64,000 nucleotides of DNA. It comes from Paralvinella palmiformis (lineage: Eukaryota > Annelida > Polychaeta > Terebellida > Alvinellidae). Below the pieces are notes generated by a model. It had not been told where the DNA came from. It was given only the letters and a program-made list of their open reading frames with translations, and ran no database searches. The DNA lies in the NCBI GenBank assembly GCA_025642065.1, contig JAODUP010000318.1, forward strand, positions 186,001-250,000, in the 5' to 3' direction. Below are positions 38,297-47,093 of the stretch, piece after piece. The position numbers were made by a program, and so were the translations under genes. Each line of letters opens with the position of its first letter. Within the stretch, counting starts at the first letter, position 1.

Positions 38297-41200
38297 CCGA
38301 TATGAGCAGAATAGAAGTCCCTACTAACCTTCCTCCTGTACGTCCTCCTCACCACATCCGACTCAACACGCCTCTCTCGGTTCACAAACCTCCTCGACTT
38401 CTTTCCACCGGCCTTCCTCACCCTATTTTCATCTGCACCAGGCGAGGAAAGATCAACCTCCTCAAACGTATCCCCATCCTCCACTACATCCACATGCTTT
38501 TTCCGACGTTTCTTACAAGGAACCTTCTCGCCCGCCTTTCGACCACCAGGCTCGTCCAAGGCTTCCCTCAACTGCTTCCTCCGCTTAGCTTTGGTTTTCT
38601 TCCTGGTTCCATCATCCAGCGGCTCGAGAGACCGCGAGTGCTCTTCCTGCCCCAGACTCCCGTCCGTGGCCGAACTGTACGTGTGGACACCATCCAGCTT
38701 GTTCACGCGGAGTTCAGACCGTAGACCATCGAGGAGGTGCGAGTTTCTCTTAGCCAACAGTTTGTGCCTTCCCTTCGGCGTGCTGAAGTGCAGCGCCAGA
38801 TCACTGGGCACTTGTTCCATCTCGCGCAACTTGGCCAACTTGTTGCGCAACTCAGGCGACAGACTTTGGCCGCTGCTGTCGTCGTCGTCGACATCATTCA
38901 CCGCTGCGGCGTGGACGACGTTGTCACGATCTTTGTACAGCTTGTCCCTCATCTGTTCAATGCCCGATTTAGCCAACATCTTCAGCTGTTTCTTGCTGAA
39001 CCTCGAAGCCGCCCCCAAGTTTGGAGATCCTGCCGTCGACCGGCTCAGGAAGCGGACGAACTCCTCCTGGTGCGAGTTGAAGACCGGATTCGGTGTGATT
39101 TGGATCTTCGATGGCAGCTCGCCGACCACGTTCTCGACCTTCTTACCGTCGTCCTTCGACTCGTCCTTCTTAGCCTCTTCCAGCAAGGTCTCATCTTGAT
39201 CGGTGGACCCTTCCGTTTTCGGAGCAGCGCCCGCTGTCGGCTTTCGGATCGGATGTACGTTGGCGACGGGTATCATCTTATGAGCGGCGCCAACAAACAT
39301 GCTCTCGGTCTTGCTCACCATATTGGTGCCACCGCCGCTCGGCGCTTGCCCACCGATACCATCGTCGGCGCGAAGAGCCGTGGCATTGTTGGCATCGGGG
39401 TGATGCGGGTCGGACTTCGCCGCGGCGGTGACAGCAGTGCCGTCGCCAATTGCCTTGCCTGGCTTATGACCGTCGTAGACTTGAATCGACGACTTCCTGG
39501 GAAGGGAGTTCTCTTCCTTGATGATCGGCACTGACATCATCGGGTACGGGTGCTGCTGAGTCAACCGAACGGGTTCCTCCACCGTCGAGGGTACGGCCCC
39601 CGATAGCAGTTCGTGGTAGGGCTTATCGGTCTTCGGCTGCTGGTAGAGTTTGTTCCCCTGCACCGTGACCATGTACTTGGGAATGTCGGTAACCGTAAGG
39701 CTGTTCCCGATCTGCTGGGTCTGGTTCTTGCTGCCCACGGACCCGGCGGAGGATGAGGTATGTTTGGCCGCTTCCGGCGGTGCCGACGCGACGGTTGCCG
39801 TGTAAGCCATGTGTTGCTGATGCGCGGCATACCTAACCGATCCGGAAGTCGGATCCCGATAGCCAGCTCGATCCTTAACGGATGACGATGAAGGACAGCG
39901 GTCTGACTTTGGCTCTTTCGATGGCAGTACGTCGCTCCTGGTCGTCCTGATTGGCAAGTGCTGTACACCGGGACACGGCGACGTCTGTACAGGGTGTCCG
40001 GGATGAGGTCCAGGAGCAAATCCAATTCCATTACTGGCCGGTATCCAGATCGGTCCCCCCTGCTGTTTGTTGGCGTATCCGAGCAACTCCTGATGTTTGT
40101 CGATGCGCTGGATGTGTCTCTCCTGACCGGATGGCCCTTGGTACGTCTCCGGAGGTCCGACACGACTCTCGAGTCCCAAATCCTGACCGCGCTTCGCCGG
40201 AAGCGGATTCCGGCTATACGGAGATGTGTCGGCATGTTTCACTTGAGCTGTACAATGGCTGGATATGTGTTTCGGATCCGATTTGGACTTCTGATACTCG
40301 AAGCCCCAAACCAGAGGTACTCCGTGTCTGGCGTCTCGGTTGACGCCATTGTGGTCTGGCAGTGCTGGCTGATTTGGCATTGGACCTGCATGCCTCAGGT
40401 GTGATGGGACCGACGTCAGATGTCTAGGATGGTGAGCTGTCAGTGGACTGACGCTACATCTGTGGACTGACATTGGGCTGGTGTTGTGTCCATGCTGTAT
40501 CGGACTGGGAAGTCCCGACTGAGAGACCGGGTGTCTAGACTGTGACACCCCTGGACTCATCTGGCGAGACTGCGGGGAATACGGCAACGACACGGCGGGC
40601 CTGGTCACGTGGAATGGTGAGTCGATCACGTGCTTGGAGCTGTTCACAGTCATGTGACATCCAGCGCTAGTAACGATTGGGATCGTCCGAGGCGATGGAT
40701 AGCGATTCTGGATCGACTGAAGAAAGGCATCTGACGTCACCGGTCGCGTCTGAGGCGGGATGCCCAAGTGGGCCATCGGGATGTGTCTCTTATCGTATCC
40801 GGCACTCTGACCGGCGCGATTTCCGGCGTTAAGATAGCCAGCGCTGTTAGGAGGGCTGTGCACGCCAACAAGGATGACGTCATCGTCACTTTCGTCAACG
40901 TCCTTTTTCTGCCTTTTGACGGAAAGATCGAGCGGCTGGTCATCGTTCGTCGCATCCGGAATTCGCCGCTTGCCTGGCAACTGCTTCAGGCTGAGATCTA
41001 GCGGCGGCGAGTACTCGGGCGACACTTCCGGTTTGGCACTCACCGATCCCACCCTCCGCATGGGCGAGGATCCACTCGTCCGTGACAGCGCCAACGCGCC
41101 GAACTGCGCATGCCAATCGCGACCGACGCCACCCCCGACTGAAGACGTAGACGGGCCGGACGGTGGTAATGGCGCGTGCTGACATGTGGCGATCCTGGCG

Positions 41201-42494
41201 ACATCAAGTTTCAATTCTTGCGCTACACCACTCCTCCTCAGCTCTCTATCCACGATAGTGACGTCATTAGGCGCTATGGACTCGTATGGAAGAGGGCGTT
41301 TGCAGGCGGTGTTCGGTTGATGAAGAGGAAACTGCGGATGAAGATGATTGGCCGTCGATGAATGGCGATCCATCGATGAGTGAACGCCGTTCGAGTAACT
41401 ACTTTCTTGCGCGCACGGTGACGGAGTCTGGTGCGTCTTGTGCGAGGTATGACGTTGTTCTCTGGGATAGTGACCGGATATGGCGTGCGATTCGGCCATT
41501 ACGGGCCTCGACCTCGGATCCCCAAGGGCCATCCGACCGCAGGAAGGCGGCGGCGCCCCGATCTTCATGAGCTCCGAATCGCCGTACGCCTGCTGAGGTG
41601 ACCGCTGCGGCAGACAGCCGCCGGACTGCGGTCCAGTCGCCGATGCCGCCGCCTGACAGTAATCCAGGTGCTGTATACCGGCACGATCCTGATGAGGTAG
41701 GCTGGATGATAGTCCGAGATCGCGTTCGTGACGAGCCACGTTCGACACCGCTCGGCCGCGATCGACATGCTGAGGTTTGAGGATGGTCTCCGGAGTGAGG
41801 TGGCCCTTCAGGGACGCGGATTCTCGGAGTGGTCTCCAAGGAAACATAATGTCCTCTGAAAATGTATAAATATAGTCTATAAATATCGCTGCCATAACCA
41901 AGGTACATGTCTGTAACCGGGGCCCTCTATAATAGGGTACAGGTCTGTAACCAGGGCCCTCTATAACAGGGTATAGGTCTGTAACCAGGACCCTCTATAA
42001 CAGGGTACATGTCTGTAACCGGGGCCCTCTATAACAGGGTACAGGTCTGTAACCAGGACCCTCTATAACAGGGAACATGTCTGTAACCAGGACCCTCTAT
42101 AACAGGGAACATGTCTGTAACCAGGACCCTTTATAACAGGGTACAGGTCTGTAACCAGGGCCCTCTATAACAGGGTATAGGTCTGTAACCAGGACCCTCT
42201 ATAAAAGGGTATAGGTATGTAACCAGGGCCCTCTATAAAAGGGTATAGGTCTGTAGTAACCCAACCAATGTCGACCAAAATAAAAATACCCCCCCCCCTC
42301 CACACAAATGTAACTAAATTAACAGAACTGCGTGTGACATTACACATATCTTAGCTAGAAAAGTCGCCACTCTGGATTCAGAACCCTGAAGAAACGTCCA
42401 GAGTTTGAATTTACGGTTCGAGATTCTCTGAGCCTGTGCCTTATTTATTATACACAGCTAAAACACACACACACACACACACACACCACACCCC

Positions 42495-42525
<31 letters not shown>

Positions 42526-43002
42526 ACCACACACACACACACACACGTGCCTCAGGGTAGACTTCCCGGTTGGCCACATCCAAAGGACAGAGGTCACTGT
42601 AACTGTATTTAGTGTGACAGTATCAATAACACGCACGCACACACGCACACACACACACACACACACACACGAACATATATACCCACAAAAAAAAACACAT
42701 ACATAAAACTGATTCTGCATTGAGAGGCCACCTCTGAAAGCCAAACACAAGTGACCGCTTTAACCATGTCCTATAAGACAAGAGGTCTTCGAGGCAAGTT
42801 TTATTATATACATTAAATGTACACAAATTAAAGTGCGCCAATTGGACGTTAATAGATTATGGTGTTCACATAACGTCCTTCACCCCTAATATTGATTATT
42901 TACTAACACATAGTCACGGTGTACTGAACTGGGGGGGGGGGAAACTATCATAATTATTGACAGAAGATAGATAGAAATGTATTTCCAACTTCCACAGTAC
43001 AG

Positions 43003-43040
<38 letters not shown>

Positions 43041-45297
43041 ATTATATAATATATATATATATATATATAAGCTAAATGTAATTGTAAGACAGGAATACGC
43101 ATGTTTATTTCGATAACTAGTTCCCCGTCGTTGTACGATGTATCATCCCTCAATCAAAATGCTTTGGCCTTATACGAGCTGATTCCCCACAGAGACCAGT
43201 CAGTATAGCCGATATACGCCATGCGACATTCAGTTGTGGGATGTATCATCCTCTAATCAAACGGTTCGACCGTAACATCTCCCCTCAGCCATATAGATCG
43301 TACCAGGAGAGGGATTAACGACGATGTTAAACAAAACTATCAATCAACTACATGTTGATAACACTGGTAACACCTATTACTACATTGATTGGTAACTTTA
43401 TCCTAGCTGTCATCAACTTAACACCTGTCTATCAGATGATTGACTGGCATGTGTCATCAGCTCAACAACTGGCGCCAACCGTATTCCCGTTATCGAACCG
43501 ACTATATGTTATCAACTTAATATAGGTTAGCAAATCGATTAATGACCTTTATCGATTTAGATGTACTAAAAATCCGCTGACATTTATATTATAAATACTT
43601 GTTATCAACTTGTTATCACTTTGTCGTCAACCCAAATACCCATCAGTTAGCGTATTATGTGCTATCAACTGACCAACTAAATACATCTTATCAATCCATT
43701 ATATGTTTTCCACCCAACACCTACATCGGGAAACCAACAACCGTTTTGATAAATGTTATCAACCGAAAACACTCATTATCAAAACAACACTAGTCCCAAA
43801 TGTGAATATCTTTTACGAAGGCGATTAATCGATTACAGGCAACAATAACAACAATAATAACAATAATAATAACATCAATAACAACAACAACAATTACCAT
43901 CATCTACCTAGCTATTTGTCTGACAACAAATGACCCCCTTACGAGGGGGGGGGGAATGTCCTCAGTGTGAGGCTAGAAGTCACACCACTGCAGAGTTAAC
44001 ACCTGAAACTATGTCTGAGACAACAGTCGAGACAACATCTGAGGCAACAGTCGAGACAACATCTGAGGCAACAGTCGAGACAACATCTGAGGCAACAGTC
44101 GAGACAACATCTGAGGCAACAGTTGAGACAACATCTGAGGCAACAGTCGAGACAACATCTGAGGCAACAGTCGAGACAACATCTGAGGCAACAGTCGAGA
44201 CAACATCTGAGGCAACAGTCGAGACAACATCTGAGGCAACAGTCGAGACAACATCTGAGGCAACAGTCGAGACAACATCTGAGGCAACAGTCGAGACAAC
44301 ATCTGAGGCAACAGTCGAGACAACATCTGAGGCAACAGTCGAGACAACATCTGAGGCAACAGTCGAGACAACACTTGAAGTATTGGGGTGATGACTGAGG
44401 TAATGGTTGGGATATGACTGAGGTAATGATTTGTGTGATGACTGAAGTAATGATTTAGGTGATGACTGAGGTATTGAATTGTGTGATGACTGAGGTAATG
44501 ATTCGTGTGATGACTGAGGTATTGATTTGTGTGATGACTGAGGTAATGATTTGTGTGATGACTGAGGTAATGATTTGTGTGATGACTGAGGTAATGATTT
44601 GTGTGATGACTGAGGTAATGATTTGTGTGATGACTGAGGTAATGATTTGTGTGATGACTGAGGTAATGATTTAGGTGTGATGACTGAGGTAATGATTTAG
44701 GTGATGATGACTGAGGTAATGATTCGTGTGATGGCTGAGGTAATAATTTGGGTGACAAATGAGATAATGATTTGAGTGACGACTGAGGTAATGATTTGGG
44801 TGACGAACGAGGTAATGATCAGGGTGATGACTGAGGTAATAAACCAGCTAACAGCCCAACTAACAACCCCTACTCTCTAGTGCACGCACGCACACATACA
44901 CACGTTGATGTTCTGAGCCAGTGCCACCATATATATATGTATCACACGCACGCACGCACACACGCACACACACACACACACACACTATAATATAGTATAG
45001 CAAGGTTACAAGAGGTTAACTAGTTCATCACGGTATGTGAGGCCTACAAACAAACAAAAGGTCGTCTGCTAACTGACTGAACTAAAATGACTTAGAAATG
45101 TGTAACAACATTTAGTAATAGAAACGAAAAAAATTACTGAAACTTGATAACTGTGTGTGTGTGTGTTTGTTTGTTTGTTTGTGTGTGTGTATGTGTGCGC
45201 GCGCGCGTGCTGTGACAGGCTGCGATTTACCGGATGACGACGATGACGTCAGCTGTTTCGCCAGCTCACGGGCGTTCTTCGACGTGAATATCCCCAT
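21243..45297 (-). CDS. BCOR: BCOR/BCORL1-like PRC1.1 corepressor, complete gene in 9 coding exons
   Basis: Seen: joining 45231-45297, 38329-41855, 36264-36291, 35317-35756, 33651-33806, 32319-32485, 27012-27157, 23222-23357 and 21243-22713 (minus strand) gives one open frame of 6138 nt, 2045 residues plus stop, with every split codon completed in phase. Residues about 1390-1511 are ankyrin repeats ([48 protein letters not shown]); 1556-1641 match the PUFD domain (starts [11 protein letters not shown]). PLDLS occurs twice near 306-337. Known: vertebrate BCOR (about 1750 residues) is the scaffold of variant Polycomb complex PRC1.1; PUFD binds the RAWUL domain of PCGF1, PLDLS-type motifs bind CtBP, and the complex represses transcription in the nucleus. 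Inferred: this is the invertebrate ortholog of the BCOR/BCORL1 pair. The start is the first ATG after an in-frame TGA. Odd: a tail of about 400 residues after PUFD. The least certain borders are the exon 4 donor and whether extra 5-prime noncoding exons exist. Confidence 0.93.
22785..22930 (-). repeat. SINE-like repeat in BCOR intron 8 (GCCTCCGTGG head)
   Basis: On the minus strand it starts GGGCGCCTCCGTGGTCTAGT (A-box-like) and continues through a body shared with 10.53 and 28.53 kb (GTAGGCTTAATGGCCGAGCG on the plus strand). The B-box region has decayed. It sits between the exons encoding the acidic linker and PUFD. Confidence 0.65.
23222..23357 (-). CDS. BCOR: BCOR coding exon 8: acidic linker into PUFD
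   Basis: Encodes 44 residues plus split codons at both ends: [17 protein letters not shown], then [20 protein letters not shown]. It is acidic and aromatic, like the vertebrate stretch between the ankyrin repeats and PUFD that ends in PCYNIQVSVAQG. Acceptor ttctatccacag, donor GG|gtatgt. The final GG joins A of exon 9 to encode the glycine of GPRN. Confidence 0.92.
24370..26172. repeat. 42-bp minisatellite, about 43 units (BCOR intron 7)
   Basis: The unit contains TGTGACATGTTATACTGTCT and GTGATGTTATTGTTACACTG. Variants are CTGT/ATGT, ACTG/ACAG and a few 3- to 4-bp losses. The left edge (24.24-24.37 kb) decays gradually. Long Cys/Val/Thr-rich frames through it are artefacts of a unit length divisible by three. 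Confidence 0.97.
27012..27157 (-). CDS. BCOR: BCOR coding exon 7: ankyrin repeats 3-4
   Basis: Residues 1462-1510 plus one base. It reads [20 protein letters not shown], then [20 protein letters not shown] and TNMKAFISG. This is nearly residue-for-residue the third repeat of vertebrate BCOR ([25 protein letters not shown]). Acceptor ccatcattatag, donor GTG|gtaagc. In BCOR these repeats pack next to the linker-PUFD unit that contacts PCGF1. Confidence 0.96.
28530..28690 (+). repeat. SINE-like repeat with tRNA head (BCOR intron 6)
   Basis: The head AGCCTCCGTGGCATAACTGG carries an A-box-like element; GGTTCAAACCCTAGCC about 40 bp on is the B-box. The body TTCCATCTTTCACTTTGCCT and the end AAAAGCGGCCGTAAAACGTC match copies at 6.36, 9.84, 10.53 and 22.79 kb. 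Confidence 0.75.
29305..29378. repeat. CTGT tetranucleotide run
   Basis: About 18 TCTG units with a TATGCTTG interruption. Confidence 0.95.
29700..29890. promoter_or_regulatory. Cluster of CRE-like sites with a TATA-like element (BCOR intron 6)
   Basis: Two full TGACGTCA sites (29706-29713 and 29838-29845) and near matches at about 29729 (TTACGTCAT), 29800 (TGACGTAA), 29810 (AGACGTCAG) and 29819 (TGACGTAT) fall within 140 bp. TATATATAAGTATAAAGG follows at about 29868. Such clusters are bound by CREB/ATF/AP-1-type factors. An intronic enhancer or internal promoter is inferred. Confidence 0.4.
31125..31268. repeat. Two-copy tandem duplication of about 70 bp
   Basis: CAGCTGATATAGATATTAGA through CACAGCTGCCTGTTTTACTG is repeated immediately with small changes. 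Each unit contains ATATAGGCCAGATATACAA and two CAGCTG E-boxes. Confidence 0.85.
31366..31728 (-). mobile_element. tRNA-derived SINE, family 1, copy B (BCOR intron 6)
   Basis: Reverse-oriented copy of the same element, with the tRNA-like head at the right end (GGCCACCGGAGCTCAC). It is bracketed by the 11-bp direct repeat ATATATTTATG (31355-31365 and 31729-31739). It is slightly longer than copy A because of small insertions in the body. Confidence 0.92.
32319..32485 (-). CDS. BCOR: BCOR coding exon 6: ankyrin repeats 1-2
   Basis: Residues 1407-1461 plus two bases of codon 1462. It reads [20 protein letters not shown], then [20 protein letters not shown] and [15 protein letters not shown], the standard ankyrin pattern (TPLHxA helix, GADxN loop). 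Vertebrate BCOR has DVNHRDNAGYCALHEAC here. Acceptor tttcatttccag, donor CAG|gtaaat. The AG at its end joins G of exon 7 to give arginine in GTRPLHDAV. Confidence 0.95.
33265..33350 (+). mobile_element. LINE-like 3-prime tail (BCOR intron 5)
   Basis: AATAGGGCGCTGTATAAATA followed by a short ATT run resembles the terminal GGGCGCTTTATTAAATATA-(ATT)n of the 11.7-kb LINE copy. A tRNA-like B-box (GCGGGTTCGAGGCTC, about 33070) lies 200 bp upstream, so a SINE sharing a LINE tail is also possible. Confidence 0.45.
33376..33409. repeat. TA microsatellite
   Basis: Pure AT run in BCOR intron 5; a similar one of about 43 bp lies at 34463-34505 in intron 4. Confidence 0.95.
33651..33806 (-). CDS. BCOR: BCOR coding exon 5: start of ankyrin repeat block
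   Basis: Encodes 52 residues (1355-1406): a basic lead ([15 protein letters not shown]), then the first ankyrin repeat [17 protein letters not shown]. Vertebrate BCOR has the closely similar AGETLLQRAARLGY at this point. Acceptor ttctaattacag, donor GTG|gttagt, both phase 0. Immediately past the donor the intron is a CA-type microsatellite, which encodes a false Cys-Val run if read through. Confidence 0.93.
35317..35756 (-). CDS. BCOR: BCOR coding exon 4: basic, helical linker before the ankyrin repeats
   Basis: Encodes residues 1208-1354. It begins [20 protein letters not shown] and continues into a charged stretch ([16 protein letters not shown]) likely to form a long helix or coiled coil. 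A central acidic segment ([17 protein letters not shown]) and another basic segment ([19 protein letters not shown]) follow. Acceptor ttttctgatag is good. The chosen donor CGG|gttggt is weak but in phase 0. An internal AAG|gtaatc (about 35568), also phase 0, could act as an alternative donor and would drop about 84 residues. No known domain is recognised. Confidence 0.78.
35910..35994. repeat. GT microsatellite beside an ATAT run (BCOR intron 3)
   Basis: About 40 GT dinucleotides, occupying a sixth of the 507-bp intron between exon 4 and the micro-exon. Confidence 0.95.
36264..36291 (-). CDS. BCOR: BCOR 28-nt micro-exon
   Basis: Flanked by acceptor tattttcag and a perfect donor gtaagt. It encodes NQRVITRHK plus the first base of an alanine codon, and carries phase 0 in and phase 1 out, exactly what its neighbours need: exon 2 ends in phase 0 and exon 4 starts with two bases of a codon. 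Skipping it would shift the frame upstream of the ankyrin repeats. The encoded peptide is basic, like both neighbouring exons. Too short for similarity; the support is splice quality and phase. Confidence 0.72.
36745..37074 (-). mobile_element. tRNA-derived SINE, family 1, copy C (BCOR intron 2)
   Basis: Reverse-oriented copy. It is bracketed by ACATTCACACT (36734-36744) and ACATTCATACT (37075-37085), an 11-bp target-site duplication with one mismatch. It lies about 450 bp from the 28-nt micro-exon. Confidence 0.92.
37515..37590. repeat. CA-tailed dispersed repeat, partial copy (BCOR intron 2)
   Basis: TGCTGTGAGCCAGTGCCATC followed by TATATATCC and a CA run. The same order (GAGCCNGTGCC, short spacer, CA run) occurs at 42.42, 44.91 and 61.38 kb. 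Confidence 0.5.
38080..38200 (-). repeat. tRNA-like SINE head, family 3 (BCOR intron 2)
   Basis: The minus strand reads GATGGCATTGTGGTTAGAGC (A-box-like) and, 35 bp on, GGGTTCAAATCCGAC (B-box). A related but decayed copy lies at about 63835-63895 (GTTGTGGTTAGGGTACTGCA on the minus strand). The CA/CG-rich tract at 38205-38300 separates it from the exon 2 donor. Confidence 0.6.
38329..41855 (-). CDS. BCOR: BCOR coding exon 2: large disordered corepressor region with PLDLS motifs
   Basis: Residues 23-1198 in one 3527-nt exon; acceptor atacattttcag, donor AAG|gttagt, ending in phase 0 at RTYRRK. Rich in Pro, Ser, His and Gln, so probably disordered. Two CtBP-type motifs are visible: PPLDLSLK near residue 306 and QPLDLSVKR near 329. 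Just after them DDDVILVGV has the form of a SUMO-interacting motif. Residues 1021-1060 ([15 protein letters not shown], then [12 protein letters not shown]) are the best ordered-looking segment and resemble a short conserved segment in vertebrate BCOR. The C-terminal 100 residues are strongly basic ([17 protein letters not shown]), likely nuclear localisation signals. Open frame continues a little past both splice sites into CA/GT-rich intron; that part is not coding. GC content is far above the surrounding intron. Confidence 0.92.
41904..42256. repeat. 34-bp minisatellite, about 10 units (BCOR intron 1)
   Basis: Unit GTCTGTAACCAGGGCCCTCT then ATAACAGGGTACAG, with ACC/GCC and TACA/TATA variants. 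It starts about 50 bp upstream of the exon 2 acceptor. Confidence 0.95.
42361..42485 (+). repeat. CA-tailed dispersed repeat, copy 1
   Basis: Shares GTCCAGAGTTTGAATT, CGGTTCGAGATTCTCTGAGC, GTGCCTTATT and ACAGCTAAAACACACAC with 61311-61415, including the step into a CA run. The GTTCGA core resembles a B-box. Confidence 0.75.
42488..43070. repeat. TA, CA and TA microsatellites
   Basis: TA at 42495-42522, CA at 42525-42546 and 42635-42670, G10 at 42931, and TA at 43007-43036 and 43050-43069. Confidence 0.9.
44010..44375. repeat. 24-bp minisatellite A, about 15 units
   Basis: Unit GAGACAACATCTGAGGCAAC followed by AGTC, almost invariant. Read in one plus frame it gives ETTSEATV repeats. A strongly biased peptide repeat of this kind could be mistaken for a mucin-like protein, but it lies inside BCOR intron 1 and has no flanking exon structure. 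Confidence 0.96.
44385..44845. repeat. 24-bp minisatellite B, about 19 units
   Basis: Unit TGATGACTGAGGTAATGATT followed by TGTG, more variable than array A and starting within 15 bp of its end. Both arrays have the same period but no evident shared sequence. Confidence 0.95.
45231..45297 (-). CDS. BCOR: BCOR coding exon 1 (start codon)
   Basis: Encodes residues 1-22 ([20 protein letters not shown]...) and the first base of codon 23, ending at donor G|gtaaat. The intron removes 45230-41856; the G joins AG of exon 2 to make glutamate. The ATG at 45297 is the first after an in-frame TGA about 36 bp upstream, inside a CACGTGA motif, which supports this start. An ETS-like CCGGAAGT lies just upstream. 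The exon is not recognisable by homology; it rests on the clean phase match, the strong donor and a GC-rich setting. An alternative first exon further upstream is possible. Confidence 0.68.
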
Positions 45298-45800
45298 ACC
45301 GACGACTTCCGGGCTATCCGAACCCGATCACGTGACCCAACCAGCGGGCAGACGGGCCAGCAGGTCGACCACCAGGTGGCGCCACGACCGCCTATCCCCC
45401 CTCACCGGAGCCGGAAGCCCGCCGATCCGAAAGCCGAGATCCGGGCGTCTTATCCCCAAAGCCGACACGAAAACATCACAACAACACAACGATCACCAAT
45501 ATCCGCCAGCACGTATCCATTTCGGCCGCTTCCGGCGCATTCCGACAGGCTGCCGACCGCTTCCGGCTAGCTCCCGCCGACTACCGACTGGTTCCGGACG
45601 ATTCCGAGCGATCCCGAACGGAAACTGTCCAAATAGCGGGCGAGATTGGACTCGTATCGCCAATAGACTGACATCCAGATCAGTCAGCCCTCTCCTGGTC
45701 TAAGGACGTTTGCATAAGAAACGTGACAACGTTCCGTTACAAGATGACGGGGTCCTACGTGACGGACTGACTGTGGTCACGGCTATATAAGGTCAGGCCG
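45298..45800 (-). promoter_or_regulatory. GC-rich region upstream of BCOR exon 1 (5-prime UTR/promoter candidate)
   Basis: Lies directly upstream of the BCOR start codon, with CpG content above its surroundings. Visible motifs include CCGGAAGT (ETS-like), CACGTG (E-box), several TTCCGG elements near 45.53-45.60 kb, and near 45.75 kb a TACGTGACGG element. CTATATAAGG at 45.78 kb is a TATA-like element in plus orientation. A start site here is inferred from position and composition only. Confidence 0.4.
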
Positions 45801-45999
45801 CTCGTAAACTGGCCTCCAAACGATATATATATATATATATATATATATTATCCTCAATATATATATGACTGAGAGGGGTAGTGGGAGACATCTCCTCCAA
45901 ACCTCCAAACAAATCCTACCCCTCTCTCTAGCTCTCAGTATATGCGTGTGTGTGTGTATCAATAGTCTTCCCGTGACCGACATAGTGCTCAGTGCAGTC

Positions 46000-46517
46000 G
46001 TCAGGTGTCCTATTTAGATCCCGTCACTACAGCGACGGCCAAAAGTAGTGGACGAAAAAACCGAACACACACACACACCGCCACACACATACACACTCAC
46101 CCACAGCTGATACCGGGATCGGGCGGGATGGGTCGATTAGCAGTCACGGATGAAGGCCAGACAGGAAATGGTAATACGCCTGATGTATGTGTGTGTGCGC
46201 GCGCGCGTGTGCGTGTGTGTGCGCGTGTGTGTTTAATGACGACCCGGCTAGGATTGGGTAAGGTTTAGCATAAGAATGGATAATCCTTATTGAACGAACG
46301 ACAATGATAACATTTTTATATTTTTTTAAACCTACTCTGAAGTATAACAATAAATCACCTTTGATTGGCTTCTGTTAATAAGGCAGCTTGATTAAACATG
46401 CATTATTATTATTATTATCGAAAAAGTAATAAATTCAAGTGGCATTGGAAATATGACATGACTTGGCAGACCTGAAAACGACCCCCAAAACTATGAACTA
46501 TAATAAACAAGGCCATA

Positions 46518-46552
<35 letters not shown>

Positions 46553-47028
46553 TAGATAGATAGAGAGAGACGAGTATAGGTGCTGACTTTTGTCCACGCC
46601 TGTATCGCTGACACGCCAGGACTACCTGCTCTACTTCAGCGAAACATTTACCTGAATGACACGGTCACAACAATCACGTTCTCATAACAGGCATAGATAG
46701 CACAGGCCTCTGTGTACCTTATACAGTCCTCATTCCTGTGCCGAGGGAGGCCAGTCACACCTACAGACACACGCTGACACACACACACACACACACACAC
46801 ACATCTATACACGCACGCGCCCACTGGGGGTGTCTTCGTTCGGTATTTAATCGTGGCACTATTTAATCTTAAAACACCCACCGACGAACGCGCGAGTGAC
46901 GCGTCAATATATCGCTCTGTCATTATGTAAATAAATTGATTGTTAATATCGAGATTGTTAAGGTTATTTGAGTACTCAATGTATAAATACGTATAAGACT
47001 TAAATAATGAAATATATGACTCTCTCTG

Positions 47029-47093
<65 letters not shown>

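Larger units (their letters stand above)
32486..38328 (-). other. BCOR introns 2 to 5
   Basis: Intron 5 (32486-33650) has a LINE-like tail near 33.27-33.35 kb and a TA run. Intron 4 (33807-35316) has CA and TA runs (34.31 and 34.46 kb) and an ACCA-rich stretch (35.2-35.3 kb). Intron 3 (35757-36263) has a GT run of about 80 bp (35.92-35.99 kb). Intron 2 (36292-38328) has a SINE with target-site duplication (36745-37074), a CA-tailed dispersed repeat (37.5 kb) and a tRNA-like repeat (38.08-38.20 kb). No further exon was seen. Confidence 0.78.
41856..45230 (-). other. BCOR intron 1
   Basis: Holds a 34-bp minisatellite beginning about 50 bp from the exon 2 acceptor, a CA-tailed dispersed repeat (42.36-42.49 kb), CA and TA runs (42.5-43.1 kb), about 700 bp of plain AT-rich sequence (43.15-43.85 kb), two adjacent 24-bp minisatellites (44.0-44.85 kb), and CA/GT runs near 44.9-45.2 kb. 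Confidence 0.7.

Noticed and set aside
37951..38328. Extension of BCOR exon 2 beyond 38329 ([16 protein letters not shown]...)
   Set aside because: A donor (AAG|gttagt) in the phase required by the next exon lies at 38328; what follows is CA microsatellite and a tRNA-like repeat.
41856..41908. Alternative BCOR start at 41901 ([14 protein letters not shown]...)
   Set aside because: It reads through a good acceptor polypyrimidine tract; exon 1 at 45297 joins in phase and has an upstream in-frame stop. An internal ATG at 41846 remains possible for a shorter isoform.
43930..44758. ETTSEATV repeat protein on the plus strand and a 249-codon histidine-rich frame on the minus strand
   Set aside because: Both arise from the two 24-bp minisatellites in BCOR intron 1, with no splice sites, signal peptide or flanking coding sequence.
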